A stretch of DNA of 64,000 bases from Litoditis marina (Eukaryota; Nematoda; Chromadorea; Rhabditida; Rhabditidae): positions 1-64,000 of the forward strand of contig CAXIWQ010000397.1 in the NCBI GenBank assembly GCA_964036275.1, written 5' to 3'. The stretch's first letter is position 1, and each line of letters starts with the position of its first letter. Below are positions 1 to 12,346 of this stretch, piece by piece. The notes beneath the pieces are model-generated. The model ran no database searches, had not been told where the DNA came from, and worked only from the letters and a program-made list of their open reading frames with translations. A program made the position numbers and the translations under genes.

Positions 1-1193
1 TAACGCGGTTATTGACATTTTGACTTGCAGCTACAAAAAAAAATCATACGGCTATCAAGTCTGTTGCTCCCAGCTACAAAAACCTAATACGACTATATAT
101 TCTGTGGCGCACAGCCACAAAAGACGAATTAACGCGGTTATTGACTCTTTGCCTCGCAGTTACAGAGAATATTTCATACGGCTATCGAATCTGTTGCTCC
201 CAGATACAAACACCTAATACGACAATCTATTCTGTGGCGCACAGCCACAAAATACGAATTAACGCGGTTATCGACTTTTTGGCTTGCAGTTAAAGAGAAA
301 AGTTCATACGGCTATCAAATCTGTTGCTCCCAGATACAAACACCTAATACGACAATCTATTCTGTGGCGCACAGCCACAAAATACGAATTAACGCGGCTA
401 TCGACTTTTTGGCTTGCAGTTGCAGAGAAAAGTTTATGCGGCTATCAAGTCTGTTGCTCCCAGCTACAAAAACCTAATACGACTTCATATTCTGTGGCGC
501 ACAGCCACAAAATACAAATTAACGCGGTTATTGACTCTTTGCCGTAAAGCTACAAAAAAAAGTTTATACGGCTATCAAGTATGTTGCTCCCAGCTACAAA
601 GGCCTAACACGACTATATATTCTGTGGCGCACAGCCACAAAAGACGACTTAACGCGGTTATTGACTCTTTGCCTTGCAGCTGCAGAAAAAAGTTCATACG
701 GCTATCAAGTCTGTTGCTCCCAGCTACAAAAACCTAATACGACAATCTATTTTGTGGCGCACATCCACCAAATACAAATTAACGCGGTTATTGACTCTTT
801 GCCTTGCACCTACAGAAAAAAAATCATACGGCTATCAAGTCTGTTGCTCCAACTACAAAAACCTAATACGACTTTATATTCTGTGGCGCACAACCACAAA
901 AGACAAATTAACGCGGTTATTGACTCTTTGCCTTGCAGCTACAGAAAAAAGTTTATACGGCTATCAAGTCTGTTGCTCCCAGCTACAAAAACCTAATACG
1001 ATTATCTATTCTGTGGCGCACAGCCACGAAATACGAATTAACGCGGTTATCGACTCTTCGGCTTGCAGTTACAGAAAAAAAAACTCATACGGCAATCAAG
1101 TCTGTTGCTCCCAACTACAAAAACCTAATACAACTATCTTTTCTGTGGCACACAGCCACAAATACGAATTAACGCGGTTATTGACTCTTTGCC
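1..1193 (+). repeat. Family I block, copy 1
   Basis: About nine monomers marked by CAGTTAAAGAG (287), CCAGATACAAACACC, GCCGTAAAGC (541), CACATCCACC (770) and CTCTTCGGCTTG. The block recurs at 4793-5983 (offset 4790-4792) and, with an added monomer, from 6092. The copies differ by a few 1-base indels in A-runs and scattered substitutions, for example CAGCTGCAG at 678 against CAGCTACAG in copy 2. A dropped C near 850 makes one monomer 129 bp long. Confidence 0.85.
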
Positions 1194-2100
1194 TTGCAGC
1201 TACAGAAAAAAGTTCATACGGCTATCAAGTCTGTTGCTCCCAGCTACGAAAACCTAATACGACTTTATATTCTGTGGCGCACAGCCACAAAAGACAAATT
1301 AACGCGGTTATTGACTCTTTGCCTTGCAGCTACAGAAAAAAAATCATACGGCTATCAAGTCTATTGCTCCCAGCTACGAAAACCTAATACGACTTTATAT
1401 TCTGTGGCGCACAGCCACAAAACACGAAATATCGCGGTTATCGACTTGTTGGCTTGCAGCTACAGAGAAAAGTTCATACGGCTATCAAGTCTGTTGCTCC
1501 CAGCTACAAAAACCTGATACGACAATCTATTCTGTGGCGCACAGCACAAAAGACAAATTAACGCGGTTATTACCTCTTTGCCTTGCAGCTACAGAAAAAA
1601 GTTCGTACGGCTATCAAGTCTGTTGCTCCCAGCTACGAAAACCTAATACGACTTTATATTCTGTGGCGCACAGCCACAAAAGACAAATTAACGCGGTTAT
1701 TGACTCTTTGCCGTGCAGCTACAGGAAAAAGGTTATACGGCTATCAAGTATGTTGCTCCCAGCTACAAAAACCTAATACGACTATCTATTCTGTGGCGCA
1801 CAGCCACAAAATACGAATTGACGCGGTTATCGACTCTTTGCCTTGCAGCTACAGAGAATATTTCATACGGCTATCAAATCTGTTGCTCCCAGCTACAAAA
1901 CCTAATACGACAATCTATTCTGTGGCGCACAGCCACAAAAACAAATTATCGCGGTTATCGACTTGTTGGCTTGCAGCTACAGAGAAAAGTTCATACGGCT
2001 ATCAAATCTGTTGCTCCCAGCTACAAAAACCTAATACGACAATCTATTCTGTGGCGCACAGCCACAAAATACGAATTATCGCGGTTATCGACTTGTTGGC

Positions 2101-2222
2101 TTGCAGCTACAGAGCTACGGCTATCAAGTCTGTTGCTCCCAGCTACAAAAACCTGATACGACAATCTATTCTGTGGCGCACAGCCACAAAAGACAAATTA
2201 ACGCGGTTATTACCTCTTTGCC
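2101..2222 (+). repeat. Short monomer (122 bp) with net 8-base loss
   Basis: After CAGCTACAGAG the usual AAAAGTTCAT is replaced by CT before ACGGCTATC, so this monomer is 122 bp long. Most length changes in the array are single bases in A-runs, so this is one of the largest internal deletions in the window. Confidence 0.85.
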
Positions 2223-2615
2223 TTGCAGCTACAGAAAAAAATTCATACGGCTATCAAGTCTGTTGCTCCCAGCTACGAAAACCTAATACGACTTTATATT
2301 CTGTGGCGCACAGCCACAAAAGACAAATTAACGCGGTTATTGACTCTTTGCCGTGCAGCTACAGGAAAAAGGTTATACGGCTATCAAGTATGTTGCTCCC
2401 AGCTAAAAAAACCTAATACGACAATCTATTCTGTGGCGCACAGCCACTAAAGACAAATTAACGCGGTTATTACCTCTTTGCCTTGCAGCTACAGAAAAAA
2501 GTTCATACGGCTATCAAGTCTGTTGCTCCCAGCTACGAAAACTTAATACGACTTTATATTCTGTGGCGCACAGCCACAAAAGACAAATTAACGCGTTTAT
2601 TACCTCTTTGCCTTG

Positions 2616-2745
2616 CAGCTACAGAAAAAAGTTCATACGGCTATCAAGTCTGTTGCTCCCAGCTACAAAAACCTGATACGACAATCTATTCTGTGGCGCA
2701 CAGCCACAAAAGACAAATTAACGCGGTTATTACCTCTTTGCCTTG
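2616..2745 (+). repeat. Representative satellite monomer (130 bp)
   Basis: This copy is close to the typical monomer and serves as a coordinate reference. It divides into three related parts that each begin CAGCYACA: part A 2616-2659 (44 bp), part B 2660-2700 (41 bp) and part C 2701-2745 (45 bp). By hand alignment A and B agree at about 29 of 41 positions with a 3-base gap, and A and C at about 26 of 45 with one gap. The monomer therefore looks like an old trimer of a unit of about 43 bp. Variable sites that define HOR members lie mainly in the A-rich stretch after CAGCTACA, in the bases after AATACGAC, and in the stretch before TTGCAG. Confidence 0.9.
2692..2708. other. Conserved 6 bp dyad, 5 nt loop (example copy)
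   Basis: TGTGGC at 2692-2697 and GCCACA at 2703-2708 are exact reverse complements separated by GCACA. The dyad lies across the junction of parts B and C and recurs in most of the roughly 490 monomers. A common variant with ACACA in the loop keeps both arms. Some monomer classes break it, for example those reading CACATCCACC, CACAACCACA, CCTATGGC or CTGAGGC. It could form a small hairpin in RNA or a cruciform in DNA, or it may only be a by-product of the repeat's origin. Confidence 0.75.
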
Positions 2746-4792
2746 CAGCTACAGAAAAAAGTTCATACGGCTATCAAGTCTGTTGCTCCCAGCTACAAAA
2801 ACCTAATACGACTTTATATTCTGTGGCGCACAGCCACAAAAGACAAATTAACGCGGTTATTGACTCTTTGCCGTGCAGCTACAGGAAAAAGGTTATACGG
2901 CTATCAAATATGTTGCTCCCAGCTACAAAAACCTAATACGACTATCTATTCTGTGGCGCACAGCCACAAAATACGAATTAACGCGGTTATCGACTCTTTG
3001 CCTTGCAGCTACAAAGAACAGTTCATACGGCTATCAAATCTGTTGCTCCCAGCTACAAAAACCTAATACGACAATCTATTCTGTGGCGCACAGCCACAAA
3101 ATACGAATTATCGCGGTTATCGACTTGTTGGCTTGCAGCTACAGAGAAAAGTTCATACGGCTATCAAGTCTGTTGCTCCCAGCTACAAAAACCTGATACG
3201 ACAATCTATTCTGTGGCGCACAGCCACAAAAGACAAATTAACGCGGTTATTACCTCTTTGCCTTGCAGCTACAGAAAAAAATTCATACGGCTATCAAGTC
3301 TGTTGCTCCCAGCTAGGAAAACCTAATACGACTTTATATTCTGTGGCGCACAGCCACAAAAGACAAATTAACGCGGTTATTGACTCTTTGCCGTGCAGCT
3401 ACAGGAAAAAGGTTATACGGCTATCAAGTATGTTGCTCCCAGCTAAAAAAACCTAATACGACTATCTATTCTGTGGCGCACAGCCACAAAATACGAATTA
3501 ACGCGGTTATCGACTCTTTGCCTTGCAGCTACAGAGAACAGTTCATACGGCTATCAAGTCTGTTGCTCCCAGCTACAAAAACCTAATACGACTATATATT
3601 CTGTGGCGCACAGCCACAAAAGACGAATTAACGCGGTTATTGACTCTTTGCCTCGCAGTTACAGAAAATATTTCATACGGCTATCAAATCTGTTGCTCCC
3701 AGCTACAAAAACCTAATACGACAATCTATTCTGTGGCGCACAGCCACAAAAGACAAATTAACGCGGTTATTGACTCTTTGCCTTGCAGCTACAGAAAAAA
3801 AAATCATACGGCTATCAAGTCTGTTGCTCCCAGCTACGAAAACCTAATACGACTTTATATTCTGTGGCGCACAGCCACAAAGACAAATTAACGCGGTTAT
3901 TGACTCTTTGCCTTGCAGCTACAGAAAAAAATCATACGGCTATCAAGTCTGTTGCTCCCAGCTACGAAAACCTAATACGACTTTATATTCTGTGGCGCAC
4001 AGCCACAAAACACGAAATATCGCGGTTATCGACTTGTTGGCTTGCAGCTACAGAGAAAAGTTCATACGGCTATCAAGTCTGTTGCTCCCAGCTACAAAAA
4101 CCTGATACGACAATCTATTCTGTGGCGCACAGCCACAAAGACAAATTAACGCGGTTATTACCTCTTTGCCTTGCAGCTACAGAAAAAAGTTCCTACGGCT
4201 ATCAAGTCTGTTGCTCCCAGCTACGAAAACCTAATACGACTTTATATTCTGTGGCGCACAGCCACAAAAGACAAATTAACGCGGTTATTGACTCTTTGCC
4301 GTGCAGCTACAGGAAAAAGGTTATACGGCTATCAAGTATGTTGCTCCCAGCTACAAAAACCTAATACGACTATCTATTCTGTGGCGCACAGCCACAAAAT
4401 ACGAATTGACGCGGTTATCGACTCTTTGCCTTGCAGCTACAGAGAATATTTCATACGGCTATCAAATCTGTTGCTCCAGCTACAAAACCTAATACGACAA
4501 TCTATTATGTGGCGCACAGCCACAAAAACAAATTATCGCGGTTATCGACTTGTTGGCTTGCAGCTACAGAGAAAAGTTCATACGGCTATCAAGTCTGTTG
4601 CTCCCAGCTACAAAAACCTAATACGACTATATATTCTGTGGCGCACAGCCACAAAAGACGAATTAACGCGGTTATTGACTCTTTGCCTCGCAGTTACAGA
4701 GAACATTTCATACGGCTATCAAATCTGTTGCTCCCAGCTACAAAAACCTAATACGACAATCTATTCTGTGGCGCACAGCCACAAAGACGAAT

Positions 4793-5983
4793 TAACGCGG
4801 TTATTGACATTTTGACTTGCAGCTACAAAAAAAAATCATACGGCTATCAAGTCTGTTGCTCCCAGCTACAAAAACCTAATACGACTATATATTCTGTGGC
4901 GCACAGCCACAAAAGACGAATTAACGCGGTTATTGACTCTTTGCCTCGCAGTTACAGAGAATATTTCATACGGCTATCGAATCTGTTGCTCCCAGATACA
5001 AACACCTAATACGACAATCTATTCTGTGGCGCACAGCCACAAATACGAATTAACGCGGTTATCGACTTTTTGGCTTGCAGTTAAAGAGAAAAGTTCATAC
5101 GGCTATCAAATCTGTTGCTCCCAGATACAAACACCTAATACGACAATCTATTCTGTGGCGCACAGCCACAAAATACGAATTAACGCGGCTATCGACTTTT
5201 TGGCTTGCAGTTGCAGAGAAAAGTTTATGCGGCTATCAAGTCTGTTGCTCCCAGCTACAAAAACCTAATACGACTTCATATTCTGTGGCGCACAGCCACA
5301 AAATACAAATTAACGCGGTTATTGACTCTTTGCCGTAAAGCTACAAAAAAAGTTTATACGGCTATCAAGTATGTTGCTCCCAGCTACAAAGACCTAACAC
5401 GACTATATATTCTGTGGCGCACAGCCACAAAAGACGACTTAACGCGGTTATTGACTCTTTGCCTTGCAGCTACAGAAAAAAGTTCATACGGCTATCAAGT
5501 CTGTTGCTCCCAGCTACAAAAACCTAATACGACAATCTATTTTGTGGCGCACATCCACCAAATACAAATTAACGCGGTTATTGACTCTTTGCCTTGCACC
5601 TACAGAAAAAAAATCATACGGCTATCAAGTCTGTTGCTCCCAACTACAAAAACCTAATACGACTTTATATTCTGTGGCGCACAACCACAAAAGACAAATT
5701 AACGCGGTTATTGACTCTTTGCCTTGCAGCTACAGAAAAAAGTTTATACGGCTATCAAGTCTGTTGCTCCCAGCTACAAAAACCTAATACGATTATCTAT
5801 TCTGTGGCGCACAGCCACGAAATACGAATTAACGCGGTTATCGACTCTTCGGCTTGCAGTTACAGAAAAAAAAAACTCATACGGCAATCAAGTCTGTTGC
5901 TCCCAACTACAAAAACCTAATACAACTATCTTTTCTGTGGCACACAGCCACAAAATACGAATTAACGCGGTTATTGACTCTTT
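4793..5983 (+). repeat. Family I block, copy 2
   Basis: This repeats 1-1193 monomer by monomer at an offset of 4790-4792 bp. Differences are mostly A-run lengths (for example CACAAATACG at 5039 against CACAAAATACG) and a few substitutions. After about 5983 it diverges from copy 1: the next monomer carries GAGAACATTTC instead of GAAAAAAGTTC. Confidence 0.85.
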
Positions 5984-6091
5984 GCCTTGCAGCTACAGAG
6001 AACATTTCATACGGCTATCAAATCTGTTGCTCCCAGCTACAAAAACCTAACACGACAATCTATTCTGTGGCGCACAGCCACAAAGACGAAT

Positions 6092-7544
6092 TAACGCGGT
6101 TATTGACATTTTGACTTGCAGCTACAAAAAAAAATCATACGGCTATCAAGTCTGTTGCTCCCAGCTACAAAAACCTAATACGACTATATATTCTGTGGCG
6201 CACAGCCACAAAAGACGAATTAACGCTGTTATTGACTCTTTGCCTCGCAGTTACAGAGAATATTTCATACGGCTATCGAATCTGTTGCTCCCAGATACAA
6301 ACACCTAATACGACAATCTATTCTGTGGCGCACAGCCACAAAATACGAATTAACGCGGTTATCGACTTTTTGGCTTGCAGTTAAAGAGAAAAGTTCATAC
6401 GGCTATCAAATCTGTTGCTCCCAGATACAAACACCTAATACGACAATCTATTCTGTGGCGCACAGCCACAAAATACGAATTAACGCGGCTATCGACTTTT
6501 TGGCTTGCAGTTACAGAGAAAAGTTTATGCGGCTATCAAGTCTGTTGCTCCCAGCTACAAAAACCTAATACGACTTCATATTCTGTGGCGCACAGCCACA
6601 AAAGACAAATTAACGCGGTTATGACTCTTTGCCGTAAAGCTACAAAAAAAAGTTTATACGGCTATCAAGTATGTTGCTCCCAGCTACAAAGACCTAACAC
6701 GACTATATATTCTGTGGCGCACAGCCACAAAAGACGACTTAACGCGGTTATTGACTCTTTGCCTTGCAGCTACAGAAAAAAGTTCATACGGCTATCAAGT
6801 CTGTTGCTCCCAGATACAAAAACCTAAGACGACTGTATATTCTGTGGCGCACAGCCACAAAAGACGACTTAACGCGGTTATTGACTCTTTGCCTTGCAGC
6901 TACAGAAAAAAGTTCATACGGCTATCAAGTCTGTTGCTCCCAGTTACAAAAACCTAATACGACAATCTATTTTGTGGCGCACATCCACCAAATACAAATT
7001 AACGCGGTTATTGACTCTTTGCCTTGCACCTACAGAAAAAAAATCATACGGCTATCAAGTCTGTTGCTCCCAACTACAAAAACCTAATACGACTTTATAT
7101 TCTGTGGCGCACAACCACAAAAGACAAATTAACGCGGTTATTGACTCTTTGCCTTGCAGCTACAGAAAAAAGTTTATACGGCTATCAAGTCTGTTGCTCC
7201 CAGCTACAAAAACCTAATACGATTATCTATTCTGTGGCGCACAGCCACGAAATACGAATTAACGCGGTTATCGACTCTTCGGCTTGCAGTTACAGAAAAA
7301 AAACTCATACGGCAATCAAGTCTGTTGCTCCCAACTACAAAAACCTAATACAACTATCTTTTCTGTGGCACACAGCCACAAAATACGAATTAACGCGGTT
7401 ATTGACTCTTTGCCTTGCAGCTACAGAAAAAAGTTTATACGGCTATCAAGTCTGTTGCTCCCAGCTACAAAAACCTAATACGACTTACTATTCTGTGGCG
7501 CACAGCCACAAAAGACAAATTAACGCGGTTATTGACTCTTTACC
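6092..7544 (+). repeat. Family I block, copy 3 with one added monomer
   Basis: This follows the order of copies 1 and 2 but has an extra 130 bp monomer at about 6764-6893, marked by CCTAAGACGACTGTATATTC. One base is missing in GGTTATGACTC (about 6620). The version with the added monomer is the one found again at 36500-37150, 38706-39330, 41561-42210, 43767-44420 and 47542-48060, so it is the form that was later amplified. Confidence 0.8.
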
Positions 7545-8711
7545 GTGCAGCTATATAAAAAAGTTTATACGGCTATCGAGTATGTTGCTCCCAGCTACAA
7601 AAACCTAATACGACAATCTATTCCGTGGCGCACAGCCACAAAATACGAATTAACGCGGTTATCGACTCTTTGCCTTGCAACTACAGAGAACAGTTCATAC
7701 GGCTATCAAGTCTGTTGCTCCCAGATACAAAAACCTAATACGACTATCTATTATGTGGCGCACAGCCACAAAATACGAATTAACGCGGTTATCGTCTCTT
7801 TGGCTTGCAGCTACAGAGAACAGTTCATACGGCTATCAAATCTGTCGCTCCCAGCTACAAAAACCTAATACGACAATCTATTCTGTGGCGCACAGCCACA
7901 AAACACGAAATATCGCGGTTATCGACTTGTTGGCTTGCAGCTACAGAGAAAAGTTCATACGGCTATCAAGTCTGTTGCTCCCAGCTACAAAAACCTGATA
8001 CGACAATATATTCTGTGGCGCACAGCCACAAAAGACAAATTAACGCGGTTATTACTTCTTTGCCTTGCAGCTACAGAAAAAAGTTCATACGGCCATCAAG
8101 TCTGTTGCTCCCAGCTACAAAAACCTAATACGACTTCATATTCTGTGGCGCACAGCCACAAAAGACAAATTAACGCGGTTATTGACTCTTTGCCGTGCAG
8201 CTACAGGAAAAAGGTTATACGGCTACCAAGTATGTTGCTCCCAGCTACAAAAACCTAATACGACTATCTATTCTGTGGCGCACAGCCACAAAATACGAAT
8301 TGACGCGGTTATCGACTCTTTGCCTTGCAGCTACAGAGAACAGTTCATACGGCTATCAAATCTGTTGCTCCCAGCTACAAAAACCTAATACGACAATCTA
8401 TTCTGTGGCGCACAGCCAGAAATACAAATTATCGCGGTTATCGACTTGTTGGCTTACAGCTACAGAGAAAAGTTCATACGGCTATCAAGTCTGTTGCTCC
8501 TGGCTACAAAAACCTAATACGACTTTAGGTTCTGTGGCGCACAGCCACAAAAGACAAATTAACGCGGTTATTGACTCTTTGCCTTGCAGCTACAAAAAAA
8601 GTTCATACGGCTATCAAGTACGTTGCTCCAGCTAGAAAAACCAAATACAACTATATTTTCTGTGGCACACAGCCACAAAAGACGAATTAACGCGGTTATT
8701 GACTTGTTGGC
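7545..8711 (+). repeat. Transition block, family I to family II
   Basis: The first monomers (7545-7804) carry GCTATATAAAAAAG and CTATTATGTGGC, types seen again near 46240-46450 and after 51896. From about 7935 the order matches 9489-10138 at an offset of 1554-1555 bp, so this is an early, one-monomer-longer relative of the 1429 bp HOR that follows. A monomer at 8584-8711 has private changes (GTACGTTGCTCC, AAACCAAATAC). Confidence 0.7.
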
Positions 8712-10138
8712 TTGCAGCTACAGAGAACATTTCATACGGCTATCAAATCTGTTGCTCCCAGCTACAAAAACCTAATACGACAATCTATTCTGTGGCGCAC
8801 AGCCACAAAGACGAATTAACGCGGTTATTGACATTTTGACTTGCAGCTACAAAAAAAAATTACGGCTATCAAGTCTGTTGCTTCCAACTACAAAAACATA
8901 ATACGACTTTATATTCTGTGGCGCACAGCCACAAAATACAAATTAACGCGGTTATTGACTCTTTGCCTTGCAGTTACAGAGAACATTTCCTACGGCTATC
9001 AAATCTGTTGCTCCCAGCTACAAAAACCTAATACGACTTTATATTCTGTGGCGCACAGCCACAAAAGACAAATTAACGCGGTTATTATCTCTTTGCCTTG
9101 CAGCTACAGAAAAAAAGTTTATACGGCTATCAAGTCTGTTGCTCCCAGCTACAAAAACCTAATACGACTTTATATTCTGTGGCGCACAGCCACAAAAGAC
9201 AAATTAACGCGGTTATTGACTCTTTGCCGTGCAGCTACAGAAAAAAGTTTATATGGCTATCAAGTATGTTGCTCCCAGCTAGAAAAACCCAATACAACTA
9301 TCTATTCTGTGGCACACAGCCACAAAATACGATATAACGCGGTTATCGACTCTTTGCCTTGCAGCTACAAAAAAAAGTTTATACGGCTATCAAGTCTGTT
9401 GCTCATGGCTACAAAAACCTAATACGACTTTATATCCTATGGCGCACAGCCACAAAAGACAAATTAACGCGGTTATTACCTCTTTGCCTTGCAGCTACAG
9501 AAAAAAATTCATACGGCTATCAAGTCTGTTGCTCCCAGCTACAAAAACCTGATACGACAATATATTCTGTGGCGCACAGCCACAAAAGACAAATTAACGC
9601 GGTTATTACTTCTTTGCCTTGCAGCTACAGAAAAAAGTTCATACGGCCATCAAGTCTGTTGCTCCCAGCTACAAAAACCTAATACGACTTCATATTCTGT
9701 GGCGCACAGCCACAAAAGACAAATTAACGCGGTTATTGACTCTTTGCCGTGCAGCTACAGGAAAAAGGTTATACGGCTACCAAGTATGTTGCTCCCAGCT
9801 ACAAAAACCTAATACGACTATCTATTCTGTGGCGCACAGCCACAACATACGAATTGACGCGGTTATCGACTCTTTGCCTTGCAGCTACAGAGAACAGTTC
9901 ATACGGCTATCAAATCTGTTGCACCCAGCTACAAAAACCTAATACGACAATCTATTCTGTGGCGCACAGCCAGAAAATACAAATTATCGCGGTTATCGAC
10001 TTGTTGGCTTGCAGCTACAGAGAAAAGTTCATACGGCTATCAAGTCTGTTGCTCCCAGCTACAAAAACCTAATACGACTATATATTCTGTGGCGCACAGC
10101 CACAAAAGACGAATTAACGCGGTTATTGACTCTTTGCC
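8712..10138 (+). repeat. 1429 bp HOR (11-mer), copy 1
   Basis: Eleven monomers repeat in the same order in the next block at offsets of 1427-1429 bp. Marks include CATTTTGAC at 8832, AAACATAATAC, ATTATCTCTTTG, CCCAATACAAC and the single CATGG at 9404. The small offset drift comes from the A-run and TTACGG at about 8860. Confidence 0.85.
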
Positions 10139-11567
10139 TCGCAGTTACAGAGAACATTTCATACGGCTATCAAATCTGTTGCTCCCAGCTACAAAAACCT
10201 AATACGACAATCTATTCTGTGGCGCACAGCCACAAAGACGAATTAACGCGGTTATTGACATTTTGACTTGCAGCTACAAAAAAAATCATACGGCTATCAA
10301 GTCTGTTGCTTCCAACTACAAAAACATAATACGACTTTATATTCTGTGGCGCACAGCCACAAAATACAAATTAACGCGGTTATTGACTCTTTGCCTTGCA
10401 GTTACAGAGAACATTTCATACGGCTATCAAATCTGTTGCTCCCAGCTACAAAAACCTAATACGACTTTATATTCTGTGGCGCACAGCCACAAAAGACAAA
10501 TTAACGCGGTTATTATCTCTTTGCCTTGCAGCTACAGAAAAAAAAGTTTATACGGCTATCAAGTCTGTTGCTCCCAGCTACAAAAACCTAATACGACTTT
10601 ATATTCTGTGGCGCACAGCCACAAAAGACAAATTAACGCGGTTATTGACTCTTTGCCGTGCAGCTACAGAAAAAAGTTTATATGGCTATCAAGTATGTTG
10701 CTCCCAGCTAGAAAAACCCAATACAACTATCTATTCTGTGGCACACAGCCACAAAATACGATATAACGCGGTTATCGACTCTTTGCCTTGCAGCTACAAA
10801 AAAAAGTTTATACGGCTATCAAGTCTGTTGCTCATGGCTACAAAAACCTAATACGACTTTATATCCTATGGCGCACAGCCACAAAAGACAAATTAACGCG
10901 GTTATTACCTCTTTGCCTTGCAGCTACAGAAAAAAATTCATACGGCTATCAAGTCTGTTGCTCCCAGCTACAAAAACCTGATACGACAATATATTCTGTG
11001 GCGCACAGCCACAAAAGACAAATTAACGCGGTTATTACTTCTTTGCCTTGCAGCTACAGAAAAAAGTTCATACGGCCATCAAGTCTGTTGCTCCCAGCTA
11101 CAAAAACCTAATACGACTTCATATTCTGTGGCGCACAGCCACAAAAGACAAATTAACGCGGTTATTGACTCTTTGCCGTGCAGCTACAGGAAAAAGGTTA
11201 TACGGCTACCAAGTATGTTGCTCCCAGCTACAAAAACCTAATACGACTATCTATTCTGTGGCGCACAGCCACAAAATACGAATTGACGCGGTTATCGACT
11301 CTTTGCCTTGCAGCTACAGAGAACAGTTCATACGGCTATCAAATCTGTTGCTCCCAGCTACAAAAACCTAATACGACAATCTATTCTGTGGCGCACAGCC
11401 AGAAAATACAAATTATCGCGGTTATCGACTTGTTGGCTTGCAGCTACAGAGAAAAGTTCATACGGCTATCAAGTCTGTTGCTCCCAGCTACAAAAACCTA
11501 ATACGACTATATATTCTGTGGCGCACAGCCACAAAAGACGAATTAACGCGGTTATTGACTCTTTGCC
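10139..11567 (+). repeat. 1429 bp HOR (11-mer), copy 2
   Basis: Members match the following copy at exactly 1429 bp over all compared monomers (for example CATGG at 10833 and 12262, CATTTTGAC at 10259 and 11688). Translated frames of copies 2 and 3 are identical over most of the block, so the duplication is recent or strongly homogenised. Confidence 0.88.
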
Positions 11568-12346
11568 TCGCAGTTACAGAGAACATTTCATACGGCTATC
11601 AAATCTGTTGCTCCCAGCTACAAAAACCTAATACGACAATCTATTCTGTGGCGTACAGCCACAAAGACGAATTAACGCGGTTATTGACATTTTGACTTGC
11701 AGCTACAAAAAAAATCATACGGCTATCAAGTCTGTTGCTTCCAACTACAAAAACATAATACGACTTTATATTCTGTGGCGCACAGCCACAAAATACAAAT
11801 TAACGCGGTTATTGACTCTTTGCCTTGCAGTTACAGAGAACATTTCATACGGCTATCAAATCTGTTGCTCCCAGCTACAAAAACCTAATACGACTTTATA
11901 TTCTGTGGCGCACAGCCACAAAAGACAAATTAACGCGGTTATTATCTCTTTGCCTTGCAGCTACAGAAAAAAAAGTTTATACGGCTATCAAGTCTGTTGC
12001 TCCCAGCTACAAAAACCTAATACGACTTTATATTCTGTGGCGCACAGCCACAAAAGACAAATTAACGCGGTTATTGACTCTTTGCCGTGCAGCTACAGAA
12101 AAAAGTTTATATGGCTATCAAGTATGTTGCTCCCAGCTAGAAAAACCCAATACAACTATCTATTCTGTGGCACACAGCCACAAAATACGATATAACGCGG
12201 TTATCGACTCTTTGCCTTGCAGCTACAAAAAAAAGTTTATACGGCTATCAAGTCTGTTGCTCATGGCTACAAAAACCTAATACGACTTTATATCCTATGG
12301 CGCACAGCCACAAAAGACAAATTAACGCGGTTATTACCTCTTTGCC
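11568..12346 (+). repeat. 1429 bp HOR, partial copy 3
   Basis: This matches copy 2 up to about 12346. The array then moves into a longer HOR whose first monomers (12347 on) differ by substitutions such as AAAGTTCATACGGC in place of AAATTCATACGGC. Confidence 0.8.

Larger units (their letters stand above)
1194..4792 (+). repeat. Family II monomers, irregular HOR block
   Basis: Monomers here carry family II marks: CCTGATACGAC, GGTTATTACCTC, CAGCTACAGGAAAAAGG and AAATTATCGCGG. Internal copies exist: about 1324-1980 matches about 3912-4568 at an offset of 2588 bp (20 monomers minus 12 bases). The order of variants is mixed and no single HOR length holds throughout. The second half (2613-4790) closely resembles 27033-29340. 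Unusually large indels occur here, including an 8-base loss near 2113. Confidence 0.8.

Noticed and set aside
10..40. Bacterial promoter at TTGACA in the CATTTTGAC junction
   Set aside because: No -10 element lies at a suitable distance, and the motif is only part of a repeated satellite variant.
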